Shown here: one piece after another, positions 1 through 8,724 of the stretch
How positions within the stretch are numbered: position 1 is the first letter of the stretch
Layout of the letters: each line of letters begins with the position of its first letter
Source: Hepsetus odoe
Lineage: Eukaryota; Chordata; Actinopteri; Characiformes; Hepsetidae
Reading direction: 5' to 3'
Assembly (NCBI GenBank): GCA_017165825.1
Contig: CM029372.1
Span: 6,065,307 to 6,129,306 of the forward strand
DNA length: 64,000 nt
Translations under genes and position numbers: made by a program
The notes under the pieces: generated by a model
What the model was told of the DNA's origin: nothing
The model's database searches: none
Seen by the model: only the letters and a program-made list of their open reading frames with translations

Positions 1-533
1 GAGCATTGTACTAAAAACTGACCATATGTTCTCAGGGGTGCTGACATTTCAGAAAATGTCATCCTCCCATCAATATAAGCTCCCTTTTGAGCACAATGCT
101 CAAATGAGTTGAACCCTCTGAGACCTTAACACATTGAATACATGCTCTAGCAATGGACTTTAAGTCATCTGTAAATGCCACTAAATCTTATAATTATCTA
201 TAACTAAAATAATTATAGGCCATTTATATGTATATGTATATTTATCTGTTTAGATAATATGACAGGTACTCCATGAAGTTCATAATTGATTAACTCAGCA
301 GTAAGTGCATTGGGAATACTGTAGTTTGATTATGCAATTTGTTGCGCTTCAGAATCCTGTGGAGTTAAAGACTTCACTGTTTGAGAACACAGATCAGACA
401 GAGCACTGTATGAAATATTATGTCTTGCAACTTTCTGAATGGTTTTTAGTTTTGCAAAACTCTCAAGACTGAAATTGTCCAAGATCAGCCCCTACCCAAA
501 CTTTAGAAACCCAAGTGAATCCCATGTGGCGCT
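1..533. other. Unassigned AT-rich flank
   Basis: I see no gene, RNA or clear repeat here. The stretch is AT-rich and ends at the CATAT duplication that marks the insertion site of the LTR element. Confidence 0.5.
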
Positions 534-538
534 CATAT

Positions 539-966
539 TGTCACATGTGGGGTGTTTTGGGCACGCTAGAGGGCGCTCTCTGTCACGTGTGAGGTGTTTT
601 GGGCATGCTAGAGGGCGCTCTCTATCACATATAAGGTGTTTTTGTCACATGAGGTGTTTTGGGTATGCTAGAGGGTGCCCTGTTCTGACTGAGCACACCT
701 GAGCCCATGCAGGCACAGGTGTGCATCATTGGGGCTGACTATTTAAGCCTCGATGAGTCAGAACAGAGCGCGGCTCATTAGGTAGGCTACGCCTACGTGT
801 AAGGGTGGTTTTGGATAACTTGGTTTAGGCAGCAGTTCCTCTGTTCTTATGTTTTGATTCGAACTGCAGTCCTTGCTTCCTGTATTTGTAAACTGTGGAT
901 AATAAAACAGTGTTCCGAACTCCTGGCTCCGCACTGGCATCCTTCCGGCACCCCGCCACCGTTACA
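539..966 (+). repeat. 5' LTR
   Basis: This 428-bp LTR starts TG and ends CA. Its first part is a tandem array of about 3.5 units of 42 bp (starts at 539, 581 and 623, partial at 643), each with a CAC(A/G)T(G/A)-type core; the second unit has a canonical CACGTG E-box at 584-589. A TATA-like TATTTAAG lies at 740-747 and AATAAA at 901-906, so U3, R and U5 follow in the usual order. It is about 97% identical to the 3' copy. I do not see an obvious tRNA primer site directly after it. Confidence 0.88.
740..747 (+). promoter_or_regulatory. TATA-like box in the 5' LTR
   Basis: TATTTAAG lies about 160 bp upstream of the AATAAA signal, downstream of the 42-bp tandem repeats. The position fits the U3 promoter of an LTR. 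It is present in both LTRs. Function is inferred from position only. Confidence 0.5.
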
Positions 967-969
967 GAA

Positions 970-1218
970 ATGAGCCGCCTGAACCGGGACGTCAGGAGCC
1001 GTGAGGAGTGGCTGGAGGAGCTAGAGCGAGCACTGGGAGCCCAGATTGAGGACCTCCGAGCAGTGCTGCCCCTGTGGCAGCCGGGGCATTGCGAGCGGAG
1101 CGGTGAAATGCAGAGAGTCACCGCAACTGAGCTCTCGTGGCGCCTGGACCTGCTGGATAGCTCAATCCAGCTTGCTCCCTCGCTGGAGTTCGGCGAACGG
1201 CTGAAGGAGTGCGGTTGA
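970..1218 (+). CDS. Short helical ORF just after the 5' LTR
   Basis: An 82-residue reading frame starts with ATG four bases after the LTR and ends at TGA. Residues 10-30 are rich in E and L (EEWLEELERAL) and should form a helix. The next long ORF (1252-2385) is in the same frame, so the TGA at 1216-1218 may interrupt one longer protein. I do not recognise a family; a remnant gag-like or coiled-coil N-terminus is possible but unproven. Confidence 0.35.
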   Translation: MSRLNRDVRSREEWLEELERALGAQIEDLRAVLPLWQPGHCERSGEMQRVTATELSWRLDLLDSSIQLAPSLEFGERLKECG

Positions 1219-1251
1219 GCGGAGAGGGCGGTACGGACGGTTGTAAAGGTA

Positions 1252-2385
1252 ATGTCATTGGGGCAATTCCTCGAGGAAGAGGCTTCGTTCGCGCCCCTTT
1301 CTTTACCGGCTCCTGCTCTCCACCAACCGCAATGCCGGAAGTCGGTGGAACCCGCCTCCTTCGCCACACACAGCGGTCCGTCCGCGGAGACAGCGCCGTG
1401 CAGCCAGCACAGCGGTCCGTCCGCGGAGACAGCGCCATGCAGCCCACACAGCGGTCCGTTTGCGGAGACAGCACCGTGCAGCCCACACAGCGGTCCGTTT
1501 GCGGAGACAGCGCCGTGCAGCCCACACAGTGGTCCGTCCGCGGAGACAGCGCCGTGCAGCCAACACAGCGGTCCGTCCGCGGAGACAGCGCCGTGCAGCC
1601 AACACAGCGGTCCGTCCGCGGAGACAGCGCCGTGCAGCCAACACAGCGGTCTGTCCGTGGAGACAGCGCTGTGCACCAATCACAGCGATCCGTCCACGGA
1701 GACCCCGCCCTGTATGAAACACGGTCATAAGAAGGTTAAAACCCCACGAAAACAAAGAAAAAAGGGGCTATTCCTCGAGGAAGAGGCTTCGTTTGCACCC
1801 CTTTCTTTTCCGGCTCCTGATCTCCACCAACCACAACACTGGATATCGGTGGACCCCGCGGCATTCACCAATCAGAGCGCCCCATTTGCGAAGACAGCAC
1901 CGTGCTCCAATCATAGCGCCCCTTCCGCGAGGGAGGCGCCAAACAGAGGAACAACGGTAGAGAATTCTCCTTGCACAGCTAATGGAGGCATTATAGTCAA
2001 GAATTCTCCCTGCTCAGAGGAACCATTTCAGGTAAGAGAATTAACTTCAAGAATCCAGGAAATAGAACAGGAACTACAGGAGTCTCAGGTCTGGCTGTCT
2101 GTTCTGGGTGCGGAAAGACAGAACAAAAACATTTTAGTTGAGCAGCTCCAGGAAATGGAGGCTGAGCTCCTCGCTAAGGATCAGGAAATCGGTACACGAA
2201 ATCTGGATCTGGCCGCCTTGAAAGCAAAGTGTAAAAAATTGGAGGATGACAACGCCTCTCTTCAGGCTGTGAGACACCAGCTGCAGGTGAGCCACCAGTT
2301 TCAAGGAAATAGCTACAGTAAATGGGGAACTTCAGGAAAAGCAGGCCAGGTACCTAGAACGTGGGAATACAGCCAGCGTGAGTAA
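1252..2385 (+). CDS. Element-encoded repeat and coiled-coil protein
   Basis: This 377-residue ORF lies in the LTR element. Residues about 40-156 are nine tandem copies of a 13-residue unit (consensus HSGPSAETAPCSQ; the last two diverged), matching a 39-bp DNA repeat. A module beginning FLEEEASFAPLS occurs twice, once before the array (about residue 6) and once after it (about residue 173). Residues about 255-350 are rich in E, Q, L and K with heptad-like spacing (for example EQLQEMEAELLAKDQEI), so a coiled coil is likely. No nucleic-acid-binding, protease or polymerase motif is seen. The frame is the same as the ORFs on either side except the IQ block. Function unknown. Confidence 0.55.
   Translation: MSLGQFLEEEASFAPLSLPAPALHQPQCRKSVEPASFATHSGPSAETAPCSQHSGPSAETAPCSPHSGPFAETAPCSPHSGPFAETAPCSPHSGPSAETAPCSQHSGPSAETAPCSQHSGPSAETAPCSQHSGLSVETALCTNHSDPSTETPPCMKHGHKKVKTPRKQRKKGLFLEEEASFAPLSFPAPDLHQPQHWISVDPAAFTNQSAPFAKTAPCSNHSAPSAREAPNRGTTVENSPCTANGGIIVKNSPCSEEPFQVRELTSRIQEIEQELQESQVWLSVLGAERQNKNILVEQLQEMEAELLAKDQEIGTRNLDLAALKAKCKKLEDDNASLQAVRHQLQVSHQFQGNSYSKWGTSGKAGQVPRTWEYSQRE
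1366..1716 (+). repeat. 39-bp tandem repeat, nine copies
   Basis: Nine consecutive units of 39 bp encode HSGPSAETAPCSQ-like peptides. The first seven are nearly identical and the last two have drifted. The period is a multiple of three, so the reading frame survives copy-number change. The array is GC-rich compared with the flanking DNA. Confidence 0.85.
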
Positions 2386-3007
2386 CAATAACACAGCGGA
2401 AATAGACGCTTCCTGCATCCTGCAACCGGGGAGGTCGACCAAGAAAGCCCTTTGCAGCAAGGAAAGTGGCATCAAGGAGTCGACACCCAAACCCAGCACC
2501 ACTGACCAGTCTGCTGCACAGAAGAAGAAACAGCTCCAGGTTAGTGGGAAGTTTAGAAAGAAAGTCCAGGTACAGAAGAAAATCGAACATGAGGCTGCAG
2601 TAACCCTTCAAGCGCAGGTGAGGAAACACATGAACAGAAAGTACTACCTGAAGCTACTGTGGGCAGCCAAGACTGTTCAACGATATTACAAAGCTAACAA
2701 GATGATGAAGCAAGAAATTAAGTCTTTGAAAGAGAAAAAAATGGCTGCTGTTCTGCAAGCTGCATTCCGAGGGATGAAGGCCAGACAGACTCTGAGACAG
2801 AAGCACCAGGCTGCCACTGTGATACAATGTGCTTACAGGGCTCACTGTGCTCGGACACGATATTCATGCATCAAACATACGGTTGTTGCAATCCAGCTGA
2901 GGTATCCTTCCACACTTTATGCCAGAAAACAGAGAGAGGAAAGTTGCGCTCTGCTGCAATGTTCCTGCCAGCCTGCTTCAGAGGTCAGAGGGTCAGAAAG
3001 GAGGTGA
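2386..3007 (+). pseudogene. IQ-motif block resembling ASPM (frame 2)
   Basis: This segment reads in a frame different from the ORFs before and after it. From about 2600 it encodes successive IQ-type motifs: AAVTLQAQVRKHMNRKY, AAKTVQRYYKANK, AAVLQAAFRGMKARQ and AATVIQCAYRAHCARTRY. IQ motifs bind calmodulin or calmodulin-like light chains. The spacing and the words AAFRGMKARQ and KHQAATVIQ resemble the IQ arrays of ASPM, a spindle-pole protein, more than those of myosins. Homologous coding sense is lost in this frame near 2910 and resumes in frame 1, which points to a frameshift. Origin from aspm is inference; a myosin V-like source is the main alternative. Confidence 0.55.
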
Positions 3008-3447
3008 TCCTGCACCATCAGGCAGCTTCCCTGATTCAGGCTGCGTTCAGAAGACACAGGGAAGTAGTAAAGTACCAGGCCATAAGGGTGTCAGCCATCA
3101 GCATTTAAAGACATTATAGGTCCTACATTAAGGGTAAATTTGAACATGAGAGATTCCAGGTGTTGAGAAAGTCTGCGATACGCATCCAGGCAGCTTTTAG
3201 AGGTTATTTGGCTCGAAAAAATGTTGATGCTATGAACAAAGCTGCTGTCATTATTCAGGCTGCAGTGAGAGAGCGATCTGTCTTCAAGAGACCGCGCTGG
3301 GCAACAGGTGGTCGTCAGAGGAGGTTCAGAAGGTGGAAACCGGGACTTCAACAAGGACAGAGGTATCAGATGTTTAAACATGCTGCAATGTGCTTGCAAA
3401 AGTCATTCAGAGGAAAGCAGGTGAGGGATCTGGCCGTGCGGAGGTGA
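2911..3447 (+). pseudogene. IQ-motif block continued (frame 1, with stop)
   Basis: IQ-like coding resumes here in frame 1: ACFRGQRVRKEV, AASLIQAAFRRHREV, SAIRIQAAFRGYLARKNV, AAVIIQAAVRE and AAMCLQKSFRGKQVRD. An in-frame TAA at 3106-3108 lies between two well-conserved motif stretches, and a TGA at 3445-3447 precedes more coiled-coil sequence in the same frame. This copy is therefore broken unless the stops are bypassed. The motif series continues the block at 2600-2910. Confidence 0.5.
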
Positions 3448-4578
3448 GCAGATCAGCTGCGGAAATGTTCGGAGCGCAGAACAGGGGAATTGCTGACAAG
3501 ACTCTACCAGCAGCTGACCAAAAGAGCCTCTATGCTCCAGGTGAATGCCTCGGTCTCGAACGAAGGGGAAACAGAGAGAGAAGAGGCTTTAGCTCAAGAC
3601 AAAGGTGAGCGTCATGGAAGGAGCAGCAAATTCAGAGAGGACAGAGAGGTCTCCAGATTAGAGGTACAAGCTGTGATGGTTTTCCAAGGAGAGGGGCTGG
3701 GGAAAACATATGAACAGAGAAACCAGACCGTATGCCAGACAACGAGGAGAGTTGAGACTCCAACCGTTCAGGAGAAACTGGAAGCTAAAATAGCCACTAT
3801 GGAAGAGCAGTTGATTCAGACCAGGGCAGAGCTGAGACGGGTGCAGAACCACAATGTTGCTCTGCAGGCTGAACTGAGAGAGGTCCGTTGTGAGGCCGGT
3901 AAGCTCACTGAGCTAGAGAAGCAGGTCAGAGGTATGGAAGTAAAATTGGCAATCATCGAATCTCGACTCACTTCACCGACAACAGTGCACGCTGGAACCC
4001 AGAGGGTGAATGCCAAAACGGAGCAGCTGAAGAACAGTCCAATGGAGAAACAGGTAAAGATTCCAGAGATGGAGCAGCTGCATTCGGACCCCCTACTGTC
4101 AGCTCACCCTCACAATTCAGCAGACCCAGAACAAGGTGGCTCGTGGAGGAGTCCATGTGGAACTTCGCGTAGTAGGGCCAGGAGCTGGGAAACTGCGTCA
4201 CCGGGCCCTAAGCGGGCGAGAAACATGACCAAGAAAAAGAAAAAAGCAAAAGACATCAGCAATCATCAGTTCAAGAAAATGAACGAGGACTTCGGCACTG
4301 TAGATTCGGGGAGTAGAGACGTGAGGAACAAGGCTGACAGGGGTTGGAAGCAGAGTTTGGACTCTTTGAAAAAAACTTCCTCTTTGAACCCCGTAACGTC
4401 TATGTTTAGCTCTCTTTCAGGCTCAGTCAAGTCCAGCCGTTCCACAGAATCAGGGACTTCAGGGTCGAGTTCAGGCACCAGTCAAAAGGGTGGATGGAAC
4501 TGCTGGGATTCCCCTCAACACCACCAGCTGCCTGACATGGCTGGTCAGAGGTCCTTTTTGTGTTTTTTGTGGACGTGA
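3448..4578 (+). CDS. Coiled-coil C-terminal part of element ORF
   Basis: This frame-1 ORF continues after the TGA at 3445. Its middle part (about 3770-3970) has strong coiled-coil character: EKLEAKIATMEEQL, TRAELRRVQNHNVALQAEL and ELEKQVRGMEVKLA. The C-terminal third is low-complexity and basic or serine-rich (KKKKKAK, SGSSSGTSQ). It stops about 100 bp before the polypurine tract. IQ motifs followed by a coiled coil is also a myosin-like order, so the donor gene is not settled. Confidence 0.45.
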   Translation, partial: ADQLRKCSERRTGELLTRLYQQLTKRASMLQVNASVSNEGETEREEALAQDKGERHGRSSKFREDREVSRLEVQAVMVFQGEGLGKTYEQRNQTVCQTTRRVETPTVQEKLEAKIATMEEQLIQTRAELRRVQNHNVALQAELREVRCEAGKLTELEKQVRGMEVKLAIIESRLTSPTTVHAGTQRVNAKTEQLKNSPMEKQVKIPEMEQLHSDPLLSAHPHNSADPEQGGSWRSPCGTSRSRARSWETASPGPKRARNMTKKKKKAKDISNHQFKKMNEDFGTVDSGSRDVRNKADRGWKQSLDSLKKTSSLNPVTSMFSSLSGSVKSSRSTESGTSGSSSGTSQKGGWNCWDSPQHHQLPDMAGQRSFLCFLWT

Positions 4579-4697
4579 CCGTATGTCCCAACAAGGGACT
4601 TTTGTTTTTGTAAGATTTTTGTTGTTCTTGACCATCCCCCAGAGGTTCGGCTATGTTTTGGCACTTCGGGAGCCGCGCCTTTGGGGGGGGGGGGTTC

Positions 4698-5123
4698 TGT
4701 CACATGTGGGGTGTTTTGGGCACGCTAGAGGGCGCTCTCTGTCACGTGTGAGGTGTTTTGGGCACGCTAGAGGGCGCTCTCTATCACGTATAAGGTGTTT
4801 TTGTCACATGAGGTGTTTTGGGTACGCTAGAGGGCGCCCTGTTCTGACTGAGCACACCTGAGCCCATGCAGGCACAGGTGTGCATCATTGGGGCTGACTA
4901 TTTAAGCCCCGATGAGTCAGAACAGAGCGCGGCTCATTAGGTAGGCTACGCCTACTTGTAAGGGTGGTTTTGGATAACTTGGTTTAGGCTGCAGTTCCTC
5001 TGTTCTTATGTTTTGATTCGAACTGCAGTCCTTGCTTCCTGTATTTGTAAACTGTGGATAATAAAAGTGTTCCGAACTCCTGGCTCCGCACTGGTGTCCT
5101 TCCGGCACCCTGCCACTGTTACA
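4698..5123 (+). repeat. 3' LTR
   Basis: This 426-bp copy matches 539-966, with about 11 substitutions, mostly transitions, and loss of 2 bp next to the AATAAA (5060-5065). TATTTAAG is at 4899-4906. The 42-bp tandem units are retained. It is followed directly by CATAT, the second copy of the target duplication. Confidence 0.88.
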
Positions 5124-5128
5124 CATAT

Positions 5129-5460
5129 GGACATGCAAACTGGAATTCATCCAGCTAAACTTGAAACAAATAAACATGATCCAGCAAATTAAGCTCCTTT
5201 AATCTTTTTATTATTTCGATCGTTAGCTGAAAGTAACTCTGCCACAAGGCCTTTGGCCCATGCAGTGCTGTGACTGCCCAGAACTGTGACCTGCCATAAA
5301 ACTACAAAATACAATAGCTGTTTATATCATACTTCCAAAATGATATATAGTTTTAATGCTTCTGTATACAGTATTAGTGCAGTACTGTCATTTAATAATC
5401 TATATAATGTAGTATCCAGCAGCAAACTCTGAGTTTACATGATGCTTGAAGAAAGAATAT
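5129..5460. other. Non-coding flank
   Basis: AT-rich sequence between the LTR element and a SINE. No gene or repeat recognised. Confidence 0.5.
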
Positions 5461-5470
5461 TGCAGATATT

Positions 5471-5709
5471 GTCAGTCATTTTCTGCCACTTGTCCCAAGT
5501 GGGGTCACACTGGAGTCCATCCCAGCTCACACAGGGCAAAGGAAAGGGGACACACCCTGGACAGGTCACCAGCCCATCAGAGGGAGGCTGTGAGATGGGG
5601 ACCGCACCTTGCTCAAGGGTACCTCAGGGTAACCTATCAGCAAGGGGTTTGAACCCCCAATCCTCCAAGCATGTGGCCAATGCTCGAACCACTAGGCCAC
5701 CACTGCCCC
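5471..5709 (-). mobile_element. tRNA-headed SINE (tail type 3)
   Basis: On the minus strand it starts with an A-box-like TGGCCTAGTGG and a B-box-like word, continues through the shared GAGGTACCCTTGAGCAAGG block, and ends with a GATGGGCTGGTGACCTGTCC-type tail and GGCAGAAAATGACTGAC. The word TGCAGATATT flanks it (5461-5470 and 5710-5719), a 10-bp target duplication that fixes both ends. Confidence 0.8.
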
Positions 5710-5719
5710 TGCAGATATT

Positions 5720-6284
5720 ATGTAATTTTATTTACAGAAACTTTAAAACAAAATAAACATACATTTTTACTTGCTATATTAACAAAAAAATGCATTTTCC
5801 CATCAAGCTGGAGGGCACCAGATTGTGCTCACTGGCATACCTCCTTTATTTGTTTGACCAAACATAATTAAAAGGCTAAAGCTCCTTAGGCAGTATGTGC
5901 CATTTTGCATTTGACCTACAAATTAAAATACACTTATTAAAATACACTACTACAGTTTCTAGTAGAATAATCTGTTCTTCCCATTTTTAGAGTAGTAAAC
6001 ATCAGATTTTTCTTTTGCTGGCGCTTGTGTGGTAGGGTTGTTTCTTCTAAATAGTAGTCTTAATAACTAATGATTGAATGGTCACACAGAAATATACAAT
6101 ATAATCAAGTCAAAGAAAACAGTATATTTAATAATCATAGTCATGCGTGTTTCCCTTAATTTAATCACCATAATCACTAAACACCATCAATGGTACCTGA
6201 TATGACTTAATCTTACAGGAGAATGAATAAGCAAAGTATGCTATTATTTTATTGTCAGTAGTTTTTACTGGCCAGAAAACTGCA
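5720..6284. other. Non-coding AT-rich spacer
   Basis: No gene or repeat recognised. Confidence 0.45.
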
Positions 6285-6600
6285 CCTACTGGCGCAATGG
6301 GTCTGTCAGCTCACAGCGAGAAGGTCCTGGGTTTGAATCCCAGGCGGGATGGTCCGGGGCCTTTCTGTGTGGAGTTCTTTCTCCCCATGTCTGTCTTGGT
6401 TTCCTCTGGCTGCTCTGTTTTCCTCCCACCATCCAAAGACACATCTAGTGTATTGGAGAAATGAATGTGTGTATGTGAGCTTGTTTGTCTGTTTTACCTG
6501 CCTTATGATGGACTGGCAACCTTTCCAGGGGGTTTCTCTGCCTTTCGCCCTGTGAGTGCTGGGATAGACCCCAGCACCCTGGTCAGGACAAGTGGTTTAA
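6285..6600 (+). mobile_element. tRNA-derived SINE, second family
   Basis: The 5' head contains TGGCGCAATGG (A box) and GGGTTTGAATCCC (B box), as in tRNA-derived SINEs. The body has the TTTCCTCTGGCTGCTC and CCAAAGACA words common in fish repeats, and the end has GATGGACTGGCAACC and GGGATAGACCCCAGC. A minus-strand fragment of the same family lies at 29690-29785. No clear target duplication was found. Confidence 0.65.
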
Positions 6601-6604
6601 AAAA

Positions 6605-7492
6605 TTTAATTGATTTTCTAAGTGAAAACAAGCCCACGTGCTCAGCAGAGATCAGCAGCAAGAGTTGACTTCACAATTTTATTAACATACTGGGCAAAAA
6701 AAAATTACATAACAATAAGCAACACAACATTTTTAAAGTAAGATGATGGGCATCCAAGCAGCCACAACAGCCTCAAAGCTCTTAGATCCTACAAGTCTCA
6801 GGAACTGTGTTGGAGGGATGGAAAGACCTTGTTTTTATGATGGTGGTGAAAAGCGCTGCATAACACATCACTCATCGATGTCCTGGGCTGAGATCTTGTG
6901 ACTGCCCCCCAGAGGAAGATGTCTCTCTCAACATAACAAAGCCACTGGATCCCCTCAATGCAAGGCTCAGTTTTTCATGCCTTTACTATTCCCTTGCTAT
7001 GGCCACACATGCACTGGAAAGACTTATGGAAAGTAAGGAGTCTCATCTGACCAAATTATATGACCTGTATAAAATAACAGCAGTGTCTTAAACAGTGTTA
7101 TTCTGATGATAAAGATTTTTTCAGCACGTTTGAGACTCATGTTTCTGTTTAACTACTGTGCTGCTGCTGCTGCTGTCAAACAGGGTCTTTCAACAACAAA
7201 TCTTTTGAGGCTGAAATGCAGGGAATGACATTTTGCCTTATCCCAAGCACATGAATTCATAACTGTTTAAGATCTGGTTTAATACATAACATGTAGGCAG
7301 GAGGTGCTTGTTTTGCACCTACAAATGGCACAAAACGCTTAGTACTTTAGGCTCTTCATAAAGGCCACCTTAAAGGCTCCTTCTTAAGGGTAAGCAATGT
7401 AGTATGCAAACACTGCAGAAGCATCAAACCCTATTGCTGTCCAGCCCATATGCTTCATGCACAGAAATTAAACTGTAAAATTTATCTCTTGG

Positions 7493-7494
<2 letters not shown>
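6605..7494. other. Non-coding spacer
   Basis: No gene recognised. A short CTG repeat is near 7160. Confidence 0.45.

Positions 7495-7495
<1 letters not shown>

Positions 7496-7542
<47 letters not shown>
7496..7542. repeat. (CA)n microsatellite
   Basis: About 22 CA dinucleotides, directly abutting the TA at which the Tc1-type transposon begins. Confidence 0.95.
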
Positions 7543-7546
<4 letters not shown>

Positions 7547-7665
7547 GTACTGTGCAAAAGTTTTAGGCAGGTGTGGAAAAAACGCTGTAAACAAAGAATG
7601 CTTTCAGAAATACACAAAATGATTGTTTATTTTTAACTTCTTCTTTTTCTTTCGGCTGCTCCCGT

Positions 7666-8499
7666 TTAGGGGTCGCCACAGCGGATCAACTGTCTCCATT
7701 TTGTCAGGTCCTCTGCATCTTCCTGCTTCAAACCAACCATCTGCATGTGGTCTCTCACCATGTCCATAAACCTCCTCTTTGGTCTTCCTCTTCTCCTCTT
7801 TCCTGGCAGCTCCATCTTCAACATCCTCCTTCCAATATAATCATTGTCTCTCCTCTGGACATGTCCAAACCAACGCAACCTTGCTTCTCTAACCTTGTCT
7901 CCAAGACGTCTAACCCGAGCTGTCCCTCTAATATACTCATTTCTAATCCTGTCCATCCTCGTCACACCCAACAAAAATCTCAGCATCTTTAACTCTGACA
8001 CCTCCAGCTCCGCCTCCTGCCTTTTTGTCAGTGCCACCGTCTCCAACCCATACAACATAGCTGGTCTCACTACTGTCCTGTAAACCTTCCCTTTTACTCT
8101 AGCTGGTACGTGTCTGTCACAAATCACTCCAACCACTCTTCTCCACCCATTCCAACCTGCCTGCACTCTCTTCTTCACCTCTCTTCCACACTCGCCGTTA
8201 CACTGAACTGTTGATCCTAAATATTTAAACTCCTCCACCTTAGTCACCTCTACTCCCTGCATCCTAACCACTCCACTTTCCTCCCTTTCATTCACACTCA
8301 TGTATTCTGTCTTTGCCCTACTCACTTTCATTCCTCTCCTCTCTAGAGATCTCCATCTCTCCAGGTTCTCCTCAAGCTGCTCCCTACTCTCACTGCAGAT
8401 CACAATATCATCAGCAAACATCATCGTCCTTGGAGACTCCTGTCTGAGCTTGTTCGTCAACCTGTCCATTACTATTGCAAACAAGAATGGGCTCAGCAC
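7666..8499 (-). pseudogene. RTE reverse transcriptase, C-terminal part
   Basis: This minus-strand frame has the reverse transcriptase catalytic word FADDIVIC and the RTE C-terminal words VEEFKYLGSTVQ and VRPAMLYGLETVAL, followed by a typical WFGHVQRRD segment. It ends close to the element's 3' end. It is cut off on its N-terminal side by the SINE at 8504. Confidence 0.75.
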
Positions 8500-8503
8500 C
8501 CAT

Positions 8504-8724
8504 GGGCAGCGGTGGCCTAGTGGTTAGGGCGTCAGCCACATGATCGGGGGTTCGAACCCCTTCCCAGTAGGTTGCTCTGAGGTACCCTTGAGCAAGGTGC
8601 CGTCCCCATCACTGCTCCCCGGGCACTTTCAATAGCAGTCCACTGCTGCACGTGTGTGTATGGGTGAAATGCAGAGAGCGAATTTCCCATTCGTGGGATT
8701 ATAAATAAAGGATTATTATTATTA
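8504..8724 (+). mobile_element. tRNA-headed SINE (tail type 1)
   Basis: It starts GGGCAGCGGTGGCCTAGTGG (A-box region), has GGGTTCGAACCCC (B box), the shared GAGGTACCCTTGAGCAAGG block, and ends in a (ATT)n tail. It splits the RTE reverse transcriptase. Compared with the RTE copy at 22.6 kb, about 10 bases of target are missing at the junction, and I could not confirm a target duplication. Confidence 0.75.

Larger units (their letters stand above)
539..5123 (+). mobile_element. LTR retroelement with host-like IQ-motif cargo
   Basis: The element is bounded by two direct repeats that begin TGTCACATG and end GTTACA. The 5-bp word CATAT sits immediately outside both ends (534-538 and 5124-5128), the expected target-site duplication of an LTR element. 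Total length is 4585 bp with about 3.7 kb between the LTRs. A run of 12 G (4683-4694) just before the 3' LTR is in the place of the polypurine tract. No protease, reverse transcriptase, RNase H or integrase motif is visible in any frame, so it should need enzymes from another element. The interior encodes a 13-residue repeat array, coiled coils and IQ motifs resembling ASPM. What is seen: LTRs, duplication, ORFs. What is inferred: capture of a host mRNA. Confidence 0.88.

Noticed and set aside
439..702. Plus-strand frames over the LTR start (439-702 and 4490-4861)
   Set aside because: They repeat because the LTR's 42-bp units are divisible by three. Both cross an LTR boundary and have no family features.
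825..1755. Long minus-strand frames opposite the 39-bp repeat array (for example 825-1679)
   Set aside because: They are shadows of a GC-rich repeat with a period divisible by three, which stays open in all frames. The plus-strand frame alone continues into coiled-coil sequence.
2283..2383. Splice-donor-like words CAGGTGAGC (2283) and GCGTGAGTAA (2377) in the element, suggesting introns
   Set aside because: Coding sense continues directly after them in one frame or another, and no good acceptor pairs were found. A frameshift explains the change more simply, though splicing was not excluded.
6285..6360. A true tRNA gene at the A and B boxes of the 6285 element
   Set aside because: The A and B boxes are present, but the sequence continues into a repeated SINE body and the arms do not pair as a full cloverleaf.
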